From Ginkgo biloba (lineage: Eukaryota > Streptophyta > Ginkgoopsida > Ginkgoales > Ginkgoaceae), in assembly GCA_024626585.1 (NCBI GenBank), contig JANKJI010000002.1:41415138-41426373 (forward strand): a DNA stretch of 11,236 nt. Reading direction: 5' to 3'. Shown piece by piece: positions 1 to 8,593 of the stretch. Position numbers and translations under genes: made by a program. Numbering within the stretch: position 1 is the first letter of the stretch; the number at the start of each line of letters is the position of its first letter. The notes below the pieces were generated by a model, which ran no database searches, was not told the origin of the DNA, and worked only from the letters and a program-made list of their open reading frames with translations.

Positions 1-112
1 TGAGCTCTAGAAGGCTGAAGAGTGGATAGACGATCACCCCCTTGGATTTGTTAATTCATTTTCGCTGCAATTTCAACAATAAATCCTCCAGCAACCGAGC
101 GGGTGCATCAAT
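1..112. other. GC-richer segment abutting truncated Ty3/gypsy element
   Basis: This stretch is clearly richer in G+C than the next 3 kb and still holds CpG sites (in GACGATC, TTCGCTG and CCGAGCGGG), while the flanking element has lost nearly all of its own. Minus-strand RNase H homology in the flank runs to the YLLGK motif (plus 117-131) and then stops. The simplest inference is the edge of a younger insertion into the old element, perhaps the end of an LTR, since it ends GCATCA and holds a TTCAACA string resembling some plant LTR 3' ends. No primer-binding site, polypurine tract or coding signal is visible, so identity and orientation stay open. Confidence 0.35.
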
Positions 113-400
113 ATTCTTTCCAAGAAGATAGTTCTTCTAATTATTTACTACTTATACAATAGTATAGATCTCCTTATGGTGTATACTATTATTTTTCACT
201 ACAACTATAAAAGACTCAAAATAATAGATAAGTAGTTTGTTTGACTATGTAATAATTGCACTGATCATATCTCCTTATGTATGATTTATTACTTGAAAAG
301 GAAATTATAAAGTTATCATAGTTAAGAGTTAATTGGTATGTAACTCATAATTCAACACATCAAAATCATCTTCTTAGTCATTAGTCTAAATAAAAACACT
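113..400 (-). pseudogene. Ty3/gypsy RNase H domain, broken
   Basis: In the parent element this domain removes the RNA strand of the RNA/DNA hybrid during reverse transcription. The minus strand reads a degraded series: a FDVLNYEL block (plus about 325-375), FPFQVIN followed by GDMISAIIT (about 235-300), the Y-F-E-S position of the usual FSSKL block, then HHKEIYTIV (about 160-185) and NYLLGK (about 114-135). The acidic residue normally in the V-I-T-D-A-S block is no longer an aspartate; a CAT codon stands there, followed by a stop. The domain is cut after YLLGK, so the C-terminal part (YTDHxxL) is absent. Confidence 0.75.
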
Positions 401-1245
401 CTTAACTTTTATAAGTTGATTGAGGGGATAAGTAAGTTCTGAAATACCTTATAAAAACTTCTTATGGAAGTTAATAAGTCTATGAAAACTATAAATCTTA
501 TGAAACATTAGTAGTTATTAGACAATATTCAAAATCTCTATCTTATATGGGTCTACCTTTAATCCCTTCTCATCAATAATGAATTCTAAATAAGAGATAG
601 TATAAATGGAAAAGGTGCACTTACTCATATTGTCTTTTAACTAATTCACCCTTCTCAGGATCTCTTGAACTATATATTAGGAGATCCTCCCAAGTGATTT
701 TATCTATGTAAACAATGAAATAAATGACTAAGGGTCATCTAAGAATAGCGTTGATCATCCACATGAATATAATTAGTGTATTTTGTCAATTCAATGGTAT
801 AATAGTCTTTTGATAAAGCCTTTATTTTATCTTGAAAGTTGTATTTTAAGTATCTTTCATTTTAATCTTGACTTAATGATATCTTATTTAAAATGAATCT
901 TCTAAATATTTACCACATTACAATCTATTTTACAAATCATCAAGCATATAAAGAGGGTATTAATTCTTTACTGTGGTTTTACTAATGGCTCTAAAATACA
1001 TGTACACCTTCCTTGTGCCATCCTTTTTTAGAACAAGATTGACAAGTGAACCACAGGCTAAAGAATATGATTATTATCTAATAACTTATCAATTTTTTTC
1101 TTAATATCATAACGTTCAATGGAAGATTTCTCATAAAGAATATAGTTGGAAACTTATTTTTTTGGCATAATGTCAATAGGATAATCTATAGGCCTTTTGG
1201 GTGGTAGAACTTATGGATCCTAGAAAATATCTTTAAAGTCCTATA
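400..1245 (-). pseudogene. Ty3/gypsy reverse transcriptase, broken
   Basis: The source enzyme copies element RNA into cDNA. Going down the minus strand: DFKDIF and LPPKRPIDYPIDIMPKK (plus about 1155-1240, the linker before RT); DIKKKIDKLLDNNHI (about 1070-1125); VNLVLKKDGT (about 1015-1050); a decayed R-A-I-S-K-T-T-V-K block (about 965-1000); L-D-D-L; the palm strand FIVYID (702-720); TWED; MSKCTFSIYTISYLEF; and IIDEKGLKVDPYKIE (about 535-620). A thumb-like INFHKKFL block follows (about 445-480). The catalytic YIDD motif is damaged: the first Asp remains (702-704), the next codon is Lys, and the usual residues between it and TWED are missing. Frameshifts and stops are frequent. Family assignment is secure from motif order; the boundaries are approximate. 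Confidence 0.88.
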
Positions 1246-1439
1246 AGACCACATCCAATTGGCATTTTTTTTCCTAATTCTATATAGATGAACTTAAGTC
1301 TCTCTTAGCATCCTAGCTAGGATCTTATTAACTCCTCCAAATGATCAACACAAACTTTTATAGAGATTGCGTCAATAATTTATCTTATGCACGCAAAACT
1401 TACACTAAGGTGCTTGATTTTAGAACTCATTTAGTAAAT

Positions 1440-1765
1440 ATTAAATAACCATTCTTGTGAAATCAAAATTCTCACTCATAAGGGAAAAACTTTGCTCTCT
1501 TATCATGTAGAAAAGGAATATTGAAAAACATACTAGTATAATCCATGGATACTACATCACACACTATCTCATTCAATCCATATACTATTTAGTGATATAA
1601 ATTTTAAATTCTAGTTATAAAATTACCTTTTGATTATCATCCCTTGTCATGGCATTGATTCCATATGAATATATATGTAATGCAATCTCCAACTAGTCTT
1701 TTCTACTATATATGTTATGACCAAAATTTTTAAACTTCCATTATTAAGAATAACTTATATGACTT
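1440..1765 (-). pseudogene. Ty3/gypsy aspartic protease, broken
   Basis: This pepsin-like protease would process the Gag-Pol polyprotein. The active-site block, normally D-(S/T/N)-G-S, is readable on the minus strand as N-N-G-S (plus 1734-1745), followed by T-Y-I-V-E-K, as in the family. The catalytic Asp has become Asn (GAT to AAT), a G-to-A change. Further along come the recognisable C-D-V-V-S-M-D segment and, after it, IPFLHDKRAKFFPYE (about 1480-1560), equivalent to the L-G-x-P-W/F-x-Y-D-K block at the end of plant gypsy proteases. An I-F-T-K segment and an L-K-S-S-T-L block lead toward the RT linker. Several frames must be combined to follow it. Confidence 0.72.
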
Positions 1766-1950
1766 GGTTCTTGATTACTAACTTGAAGGTGATAAATATT
1801 TTCTTTATATCCATCTTCTTATTTAGTATTCACCAACACTAGATAAGAACTAAGTTCATTTAAAATAATTCCCACCTCTAGATCACTCTATTTTTCCTTA
1901 TTGAATCTCAAGTTAAGAGACTTCGGTTCTTTTTAAGGGTGAATTTTGTA

Positions 1951-1992
1951 GCAACCTAATTCACGATGACTAATATTATTATAATTATGACA
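1951..1992 (-). other. Degraded CCHC zinc-knuckle motif of gag
   Basis: Fourteen codons on the minus strand read C-H-N-Y-N-N-I-S-H-R-E-L-G-C, which keeps the exact CX2CX4HX4C spacing of a nucleocapsid zinc knuckle. The second Cys is replaced by Tyr (TGT to TAT), and Ser stands where the family usually has Gly before His. Zinc binding would be lost. The position between the capsid and protease remnants is as expected. Confidence 0.72.
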
Positions 1993-2995
1993 TTTATTAC
2001 TCTTTTCATAATTATAATTATTCTTCTTTCTATGACTATGAAGAAGAAGAATATTTACCTCTATTTTTATCGAAAATGGAATTAGGTGTCTTCTTTATTG
2101 TCCTAATCTTTGAAAAAAATGCACAGGCATATTGCATATGATGTAAAGGGAAAATTATAACCTCATAATTAAGTCAATATTAAATACTTCCTATGGATTT
2201 TATAACCATTTCCTCCAACATTTTTTTTACCATCAATTTTATAGAGAAATATTGAAACTTACATAAATAATCCTCTAAGGATTAACCTACTTTATTCCTT
2301 TTTTATTTCCACTAAATATTTAAATTAAACATAGAGGGTATGATTTGTGCCTAAATAATTCTTGATTTCCATGATGTAATGGATGGATTTTTATCTTAAT
2401 ACTTATCCTTACAATATAACTCCCATTAAAGCAATGATTTTTATAAATGTTTGTCCTATAAAAAATCATATTTTTATCAACACTATATGACTTGCTAAAG
2501 TAATATCTCTCCAATGATAAAATATATGATTAAAAACTATTTCCAATTATCTTCCCATTGAATACCTAGGTATCAATCTTGGACTCAACATTAAAGTGGG
2601 TTTATCATAAGAGAAATTATTTTCAATAAAAAGGTGGTATAGATAGAGCACATAAAGTAGATTTAGAAGATTAAGAAACAATAATAGTAGGTACATTTAG
2701 AACTCATTGAAAATATAAGGTTCTTCTTGCACTTAAAATTATGGAAATAATATCAGATTCCTTTTTTATCTCTTCGTGCCCACAAACCATCTATCTCATC
2801 AAATCCTAAATCTAGTCACATGGACATTTGTAGTAACTTCTATAAGAGGAGTATTCTCCATCTTACTCAAAAAAAATCTTCATCATCTAATGCTTGTTCA
2901 CCAACACAAGGACTCCCAATAAAAGTAGATTCCTTTGATACTCTATATAAATAGAACTTATTGTCATTATTTTCCAAGATTCCATTCTTATACAT
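1951..2995 (-). pseudogene. Ty3/gypsy gag (capsid and nucleocapsid), broken
   Basis: Gag forms the virus-like particle and binds element RNA. A possible start is the ATG at 2993-2995 (minus), about 85 bases after the primer-binding site, opening a frame beginning MYKNGILENNDNKF; the alternative upstream ATG at 3050-3052 is in the same frame. The middle is poorly conserved. The capsid C-terminal part is recognisable as SLEDYLCKFQYFSIK (plus about 2235-2285) and YEVIIFPLHHMQ (about 2135-2175), matching the Retrotrans_gag pattern of a tail with F-(I/E)-G-x-L then E-V-x-x-F. The CCHC knuckle closes the protein at 1951-1992. Stops and shifts occur throughout. N-terminal limits are uncertain. Confidence 0.6.
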
Positions 2996-3080
2996 AGACC
3001 TTATACAACTATATAATAGATTTTGACAAATATAAATGAAAAAATAAATCAAACTTTAGACCCTACCTAAGCATAGAATT

Positions 3081-3092
3081 ATTCTAATACCA
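3081..3092 (-). promoter_or_regulatory. Candidate primer-binding site (initiator-Met tRNA type)
   Basis: The minus strand reads TGGTATTAGAAT. The standard plant retrotransposon site complementary to the initiator methionine tRNA 3' end is TGGTATCAGAGC, so nine of twelve positions agree and all three differences are transitions. It lies between the gag remnant and a region with LTR-end character, preceded on the minus strand by ATCAAT, which fits an LTR ending in CA plus a two-base spacer. Confidence 0.72.
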
Positions 3093-3094
3093 AT

Positions 3095-3749
3095 TGATAT
3101 GTCATATTAAGAAATGTATAAAATTGTTTACAAAAGTAAGGAAAAAGAAATAACAATGTTATACACTCAAGAATAAATAGAGAGAACACTTTCCAAATCT
3201 TCTAACAATGTATTTAATATTTTTGTATGTTGAAACAACTACAAATACCTAAATTTTATAATTACAGATGATTTTTTCTATGATTTTCACACAGGGGTAA
3301 ATATGTAGGTTTATAAAAAAAAATCATATCTCTTTATAAGAAATAAACTATTTCATCAGGGAGCCCATACCCTTTCATGAAAATTGAGTGATATCATCTC
3401 TAATAATTCATGAGTATTTTCTTGTCTAAAATATGTTTAAAACCTAGAAAATCATGTGCATGAAACTAAGGAATATTCAATACATACAAAATATGATATG
3501 TTTGAACTTATATATTGAATATTTTTTAATCTTCCTATAAATATGTATTAGCACTTCAAAATTATGCATGAAACAAGAAAACATTTACCCATACATGTTA
3601 AGATACTTAAGAAATAATCACTCTAGTATTACTTTGAAAATCATGCATATAATGTTCAATATGATTATATCTTTTGGATTCCTTACTAGAATAAGAAAAA
3701 GTATCTCTAATGTATATTTACAATATCTAGGTAATCCCAAAACTATTTC

Positions 3750-3786
<37 letters not shown>

Positions 3787-3988
3787 TAATTCCATGTTCT
3801 TTTATAGAAATAAATATATCTTACAAGAAATTGTAATGTCAAATAGAAAGAAATCTAAAAGCTATTGAAATAAATATGTTCTTAGATATCCCCATATTAT
3901 ATCAATTTATTCTTAATAAACTATGTATTATCCTATAACTTAATTCCTTAGTGTTTAACCTCTTTTAGGTAAATTCCTACATGTCATC
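3095..3988 (-). repeat. Probable 5' LTR of the minus-strand Ty3/gypsy element
   Basis: This segment lies immediately upstream (minus sense) of the primer-binding site and holds no pol or gag homology, as expected of an LTR. The inner edge, ending ACATATCA next to the spacer AT, is well placed. The outer edge is a guess: a TGACATG string on the minus strand ending at about 3986 could be the LTR start, just before another LTR-like terminus begins at 4000. A TTTATAAAC stretch (plus about 3309-3317) could be the TATA element, followed in minus sense by about 220 bases before the primer site. A (TA)n tract sits inside. No second copy is present, so the length of about 890 bases is unverified. Confidence 0.5.
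3753..3783. repeat. (TA)n microsatellite
   Basis: An uninterrupted TA dinucleotide run of about 31 bases lies in the probable LTR. It creates an artificial Ile-Tyr tail on a short plus-strand frame and should be polymorphic in length. It has no coding meaning. Confidence 0.95.
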
Positions 3989-3999
3989 CCCTTTAGGTG

Positions 4000-4077
4000 T
4001 GATGACATCAAAAAATCCCACTGCGTGCTCGTTGACATGTAGTGGGAGAGATCCATGCCAACAACCTTGATTTTTAA
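4000..4077 (+). repeat. Old copy of LTR-like terminus (family also at 11149)
   Basis: These 78 bases align without gaps to 11149-11226, at 55 identical positions. Of 23 differences, 21 are transitions. The related copy has ten CpG sites here; eight are TG, CA or TA in this copy. Both copies start with a TG and share the AACAACCT(C/T)GATTTTTAA block, after which alignment fades in AT-rich sequence. The likely reading is the start of an LTR inserted long ago, plus orientation assumed. Orientation is not certain, because the younger copy's TGTTAACA end is a palindrome. Confidence 0.65.
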
Positions 4078-4852
4078 TTTAATTTGAATCTTAAATTAAT
4101 TTAAAGATGAAATTTACCTCAAGACCCATTGAAATCAAGGACCATCGTAGTGTTGGGGTGGACTAAATATAGAAATGAGGGAAATAATTTAGGGGTGAAG
4201 TGGTGGAATTGGGTGTATTATCGCAGTTTGTTGATTAGTCATAGGATAAAAAATTAGTGAATTTACCCCTTTGTCAATTGCACTTAGTATGTGAACCCCT
4301 TGAAAAAAATGATTTAACTCTTCTTATTGATTTTATTTCGCTTCCGCATGCTAAATTTTTTGTTTTGAAGATCCCTTATAACATTTTTCTTACTACACCC
4401 TTAACCATCAACCCTTTAAGTAAATCACTACAAATGACACTTAAGCATAGGGGTCTAATTAATGGCTATGACTCATTATAATTTTTTATTGTATTTGTAT
4501 TTATTATGTATATTTAATTATTTTAAATGAGTGTCTTTGTTAAATGACTTTAGATGCACATGGTTGATGGGTTCAAAATTTTCATATTTTCCTTATGACC
4601 AATAAAATATCTTTAACAACCTTTAACCTTTTAGACCCATAAAGTGAGGTATTATGGCCATCCCATAAGACCTATAATTGACAAACCAAGGCATACCTAA
4701 GGCATTAAACAAACCTTAAAATAATTTTTGATTTTTTTTCCTTTATTTTTTTTATATTTTTCACTTGAAATTTTTATCGATTTTGTGCATAGGTTTGTGG
4801 CAGGTGGAGGAAGAAGCATAGGTAAATCAATTGTACTAGGTGAAGGGGATGA
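4078..4852. other. AT-rich stretch without recognised gene; possible LTR body or 5' leader
   Basis: No domain could be matched on either strand. The location between an LTR-like terminus at 4000 and a plus-strand integrase starting near 4853 makes it a candidate LTR body and leader of the second element with its gag-RT part deleted, but it could equally be older host or element DNA. A 74-codon plus-strand frame (4257-4481) has no recognisable motif and is not called. A T-rich tract occupies about 4726-4762. A weak primer-site-like string near 4647 was judged insufficient. Confidence 0.35.
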
Positions 4853-5805
4853 CATGGATGTAGGGCCACATAAAATCAATTAGACTAGTGATAGGGGATT
4901 TCAGTGATGTCCTTATAACCCATTCATGCTGGAAAACCATTTTAATAGTAGGGATTGGGCTTTATCAGTCCCATCAATCCCAACTCAAGTAAGGGACATA
5001 AGATCAGCATCACTACTATATATTATTTTAACTAATGGTATTAAGCTATTCCATCCAAAAAAGAAACTTTAACAATAGTGATAGAGCTTTAGGAACATGT
5101 TCTTATGCCCCAGTTTGGACTTTCTACTATTCTGATATCTAATAATGGTTTTTCCTTCATCGCTAATGACATGATTGACTTTCCTAGGGAGTATGGGATA
5201 TTTCTATGACCTTCCTCAAATTACTAACCATAAGGGAATGACCTGGATGAATCAACCAAAAAAAACCTAATCAAAATTCTAAAGAAGACCATTGGTAAGG
5301 CGAAAGGGACTGGCACATCAAACTCCATGCAGCTCTGTGGATGGACAAGATAACTCCTAAAGAATCTATTAGTTATTCTCCATTTCTTCTAGTGTATGAT
5401 AAATAAGTAATCTAAACCTCTATGCTCTCCCTAACAACTATTCAACTAGTAAAGCTTGACACTAAGAATTAGTCCCCCATCAAGTAAAGGTTACAAAGTT
5501 TCATTAACTTAGAAGAGACAAGAGAAGAGGACCAATAAAATATTTAGAGATATCAAGATAGGTTAAAGAAATACTTTGACAAAAGAGAAGCGTTAGATAA
5601 AACTTTTGAAGTTTGTCATAGGGTCCTATTATGGGACAAAGCTAGGGAGAATTTAGGAGCACATAAAATATTTGACTCTTTATGGCTCGAACCATTCAAA
5701 TTCTTGGAAGTTATGAAGGATAATGCATTCAAATTGAAAACGTAGGAAGGTGACCCTTTTCCCATTCTAGTGAATAGGTAATATCTTAAAAAAAATTATG
5801 CTTAA
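4853..5805 (+). pseudogene. Ty3/gypsy integrase, broken
   Basis: Integrase inserts element cDNA into the host chromosome. The plus strand shows: the end of the HHCC zinc region (C-R-A at 4859-4867, from a C-Q-R-A type motif); P-I-H-A-G-K-P-F followed by three stops at the usual Q-Q-W positions; GFISPINPNSSKGHK (4958-5002); the first catalytic Asp replaced by Tyr (5021-5023); ISNNGFSFIA with the second Asp replaced by Asn (5141-5143); and DESTKKNLIK with the catalytic Glu kept (5249-5251). A frameshift follows near 5300. The second frame then has A-L-W-M-D-K-I-T-P-K-E-S, KYFDKREALDKTFEV, LLWDKAREN and a GPY/F-type module FDSLWLEPF (5671-5697, Gly changed to Glu), with the stop at 5803-5805. 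The 'x-T-D-Y-F-T-K-W' style core points to a non-chromovirus gypsy lineage (inference). RT and RNase H are absent upstream in this orientation. Confidence 0.88.
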
Positions 5806-5992
5806 AGTTGTTATTCTAATGACTTGTGTAAATATTATAAATATGGTTTTCCAATTCTTTTTTAGTTGTTTTATGATCCAAGTAATAAATTAATTGTATT
5901 GATTTTGTATAATTCACTCGAGGTTATACAAGATAAGGAGGCCACTTATTAACACCTCATTTTGACCTAGCTAGAATAATAAAGAAGAAAAG
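5806..5992 (+). other. Spacer between integrase and possible extra frame
   Basis: This AT-rich spacer follows the integrase stop. No polypurine tract followed by an LTR start is visible, so the element appears to continue past integrase rather than end here. A purine-rich run, AAAGAAGAAAAG, directly precedes the ATG at 5993. Confidence 0.4.
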
Positions 5993-7050
5993 ATGAAGGA
6001 AGACCAAGAAGTTATAAATGTCTTGGAAAGTATTTTCTTCTTCACCTATTTAGGAATCTCTTGCGAGTACCAAAAAGCTATAGTTTCCTAGGAGGGAATG
6101 ACACTCTCCCTAAAAATGCTCCCTTAAACTAGATCATCAAGGATGCTCAATAAAGGCTAGGAATAAGAGTGATGGAGGTATATTTATAACATCCTAAGGA
6201 AGGCATTGATGATATTTCTTGAGAAACATCCTAGGGGCATGCTTAACATCTCGTGGAGATGATGACAGGGAAGTTTTCAACCAATCATGTCTCAACATGG
6301 GGTAGGGAGTTATTTGCATTCCTTTCAAGGAGTGAGGTGGGTTAATGATTCTAAATTTCCTCACTCTCCTCTTCTAACACCTCCATCTATTAAAACTCAT
6401 ACCATCCTACATGAAGAAGTAACAATCCCACCATAGGGAATATAGAATTGGGAAACTTTAAAGTTTCTCTTTAAGGAGAACATTTATAGTCCAATAGAAA
6501 CCTACTTGCGAAAGTGTTGGAAGAATGTTGGTACTAGGAAGAAGTTGAACTAGGAAAGATTTTTCATTATAGATGATGGAGGGAAACATAGCCATGAATA
6601 CTTACTTTTGGAAAAGTATGGGGTATTGGCACATGCACAAGCTTTAATTTGTTATACTTGCCTTACCCTATTGTAGTTGAAATATTCTACAGGGATATGA
6701 AACTAATCCAAAATAAGAATCTAGGAAAGTGGAAAGGGATGTCATTATCCAAAATCTCTACTAAGACTGGGAAGGGATAAAATCCTAGAGTAAGTTTAAT
6801 GGATTCATCATAAACATAATGAACCATGAAAGAGCTAGGTGGAAAACTAGGATTCTAGCTAGAAGATTGATCTATTCAAAGGCCAACACTTATATAAGTT
6901 ATCAATGGGAAGCCATAGTTGATCTATTTATAGATCATAGAGTAGTTTTCCTCAATTATAGAATGGTTACCTTTTGGGATTCCTAGAAAGCTACGTAAAT
7001 ATGTACCTCACTAAATCTCTAAAATCCCTTATCCTGGGTAAAAAAATATC
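5993..7050 (+). pseudogene. Possible decayed extra ORF downstream of integrase, function unknown
   Basis: Two plus-strand frames joined by one shift near 6650 read like an eroded protein of roughly 350 residues. The first starts at the ATG at 5993 (MKEDQEVINVLES) and includes stop-free runs of 56, 36 and 37 codons. The second includes VERDVIIQNLY (about 6730-6760) and a 65-codon stop-free run from 6785 with RARWKTRILARR and SYQWEAIVDLFIDHR, then runs into the tandem array. Stops are mostly TAG and TAA, as expected from decayed Gln codons. About ten stops in 222 codons is only modestly fewer than chance at this base composition, so coding origin is suggested, not shown. I recognise no family, signal peptide or membrane segment. 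Some plant Ty3/gypsy lineages carry extra or env-like frames at this position; host capture or chance are alternatives. Confidence 0.35.
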
Positions 7051-7970
7051 CCTTAATCATTAAGGAAGGAAAATTATCTAGAAGAGTGCACATCCCTTGA
7101 GGGGACCATAGTGCCACTTAAGAAGATTTAAATAACATGCACTAAGGAGAGGCAAGTTACTCCTAGTAGTATTTTATGATCCTGGTATGATAAGGGAGGA
7201 AAAATAATCTAGGAGAGTGCATATCCCTTAAGGGGCCCATGGTACCACTAATGAATATTTAAAGCACACACCAAAGAGAGGAAAGATTCTCTTAGTATCT
7301 TTTTATGGTCCTGATGTGATAAAGGAGGAAAATAATCTGGGAGGGTGCACAACCCTTAAGGGGACTATGCCTCACTAAAGATCTAAAATCCATTATCTTG
7401 GGTAAAGAATTCTCTTTTACTCATTAAGGAAGTAAAAAAAATGATCCAAGAGATTGAACATCCCTTGAGGGGCCCAATACGCCATTAAAGAAGATTTAAA
7501 GAACGTACACCAAGGAGAGGCATGCTACTCTTGGTATATTTTTTTGGTCTTGATATGATAAAGTGGGGGGGATGATCTAAGAGAGTATATAGCCCTTGAG
7601 GCACCCATGATGCCACTAAAGTAGATTTACATGTGCACCATGGAGAGGCAAGCTTCTCCTAGTAGCTTTTTACTATCTTGATGTGATAAGGAAGGAAAAA
7701 TTATCCAAGAGAGTGCACATCCCTTAAGGGGACCATAATGCCACTAAAGAAAGTTTAAAGCATATGCACTAAGGAGAGGAAAGCTTCTCATGGTAGTTTT
7801 CTATGGTCCTGATCTGATAAGGGAAGAAAATCTATCTATGAGAGTGCACATCCCTTGAGGGTCCCATAATGCCACTAAAGTAGGTTTAAAGCACATACGC
7901 CAAGGAGGGGCAAGCTAATCATAATAGCTTTTCACAGTCCTTGTACTATCAAGAAGGCTTAAAATGACCC
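7006..7970 (+). repeat. Tandem array, ~130-base monomers with ~366-base higher-order period
   Basis: Seven diverged copies of one monomer can be followed by the anchor GAGAGTGCACATCCCTT, beginning (at GTGC or its equivalent) at 7086, 7217, 7345, 7454, 7585, 7713 and 7844. Steps are 131, 128, 109, 131, 128 and 131 bases. Other shared blocks per unit are GCCACTAAAG, CCAAGGAGAGGCAAGC, CTCCTAGTAGCTTTT and GTCCTGATGTGATAAGG. An eighth unit fades out after about 7950. A different leader, CCTCACTAAA followed by TCTAAAATCC and CATTAAGGAAG, starts at 7006 and again at 7370 (364 bases apart) and replaces part of the third monomer, giving the higher-order unit. Steps not divisible by three argue against a repeated protein. 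Arrays between integrase and the 3' LTR are established for some plant Ty3/gypsy elements (Tat/Ogre group). Confidence 0.92.
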
Positions 7971-8434
7971 AGGAGGAATAAGTCCTAATTGCAATAATAT
8001 TTATTATCTAACCTAGAGAGGAGGATAATTATCTTTGTAAGTGACAACTTCCAAAGAAGTTATTAATGGATAATGAGAGCTACAAGGGAATGAAGTGTGC
8101 ATGCTAGTAGTTGTCATAAGGAATAAGAAATAATTATGAACAATTACCTAAAAACCCTCTTAGAAAAAAATATATAGGGGATGAAATCTGTAGAGTAGAG
8201 AAAAGATCTTCTCCTCCCATCTCAATAGAAATGGTTGGCCCAAGTAGCTAGGAGGCATAGGGCTATTCACTAGAGTACCTCAAATGCATGGATGCATGTG
8301 TGAAAGGTGTTTTGTGTGAAAATAGATAGGTGAAATATAATGCATATAAGAAAGTAAACAAATAAAACCCCTTTGTTCATTGATTAAGTAGTGAAAAATA
8401 GATGTGAAGATCAAGTTACCACCTCTTTTTCTTT
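7971..8434. other. Stretch with no recognised gene
   Basis: No protein domain, RNA gene or repeat with a partner in the window was found. The left end may hold a further, very decayed array monomer. A short run of ATGCATG motifs occurs near 8284-8300. It may be downstream untranslated sequence of the plus-strand element. Confidence 0.3.
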
Positions 8435-8534
8435 CCTAGTTATGCGATGCAATGCAAAAATATAGAGATGAATCTTTATTTGATTTCTTTTCAAAGGAAT
8501 AGGCCAGAACCCATCCTAAGAAGGGATCTCAAAG

Positions 8535-8558
8535 ATGAAATCCTGTTAAGGATTTCAT
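8535..8558. repeat. Perfect 9-base inverted repeat (hairpin)
   Basis: ATGAAATCC (8535-8543) is followed by the loop TGTTAA and its exact complement GGATTTCAT (8550-8558). It is present in the first tandem unit only; in the second unit the left arm is kept but the right arm has diverged. Confidence 0.8.
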
Positions 8559-8593
8559 AAAATCATGATGATCTCCCAGAAAGTGTGAGAGGA

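Larger units (their letters stand above)
113..3988 (-). mobile_element. Decayed, 3'-truncated Ty3/gypsy LTR retrotransposon
   Basis: Read on the minus strand, the order is probable LTR, primer-binding site, gag with zinc knuckle, protease, reverse transcriptase and RNase H, the standard order for the first part of a Ty3/gypsy (Metaviridae) element. Every domain is recognised by short conserved motifs spread over several frames, with many stops derived from CAA, CAG, CGA and TGG codons. Integrase, polypurine tract and 3' LTR are missing, and homology ends at base 113. The reverse transcriptase wording (a KKDG core, an R-A-I-(N/S)-K block, and YLxFIIDEKGLKVDP after the thumb) resembles plant chromovirus-type elements. 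That lineage call is an inference. The element is non-functional. Confidence 0.85.

Noticed and set aside
3448-3650. Three AAAAT(C/T)ATG-GCATG-like motifs in the probable LTR as a tandem repeat
   Set aside because: Spacing is uneven (about 110 and 79 bases) and similarity is limited to about ten AT-rich bases.
3568-3786. 72-codon plus-strand frame ending in an Ile-Tyr repeat
   Set aside because: The tail is a translation of the (TA)n tract, and the frame lies in the probable LTR of an element on the other strand.
4257-4481. 74-codon plus-strand open frame as a gene
   Set aside because: No family motif, no upstream signals, and the length is expected by chance in a window of this size and composition.
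4645-4660. Primer-binding site AGGTATTATGGC for the plus-strand element
   Set aside because: Only eight of twelve bases match the initiator-Met site, two differences are transversions not explained by decay, and no LTR end ...CA precedes it.
7006-7970. CRISPR-like array
   Set aside because: Units are ~130 bases, diverged along their whole length and lack unique spacers between identical short repeats; the context is a plant retroelement.
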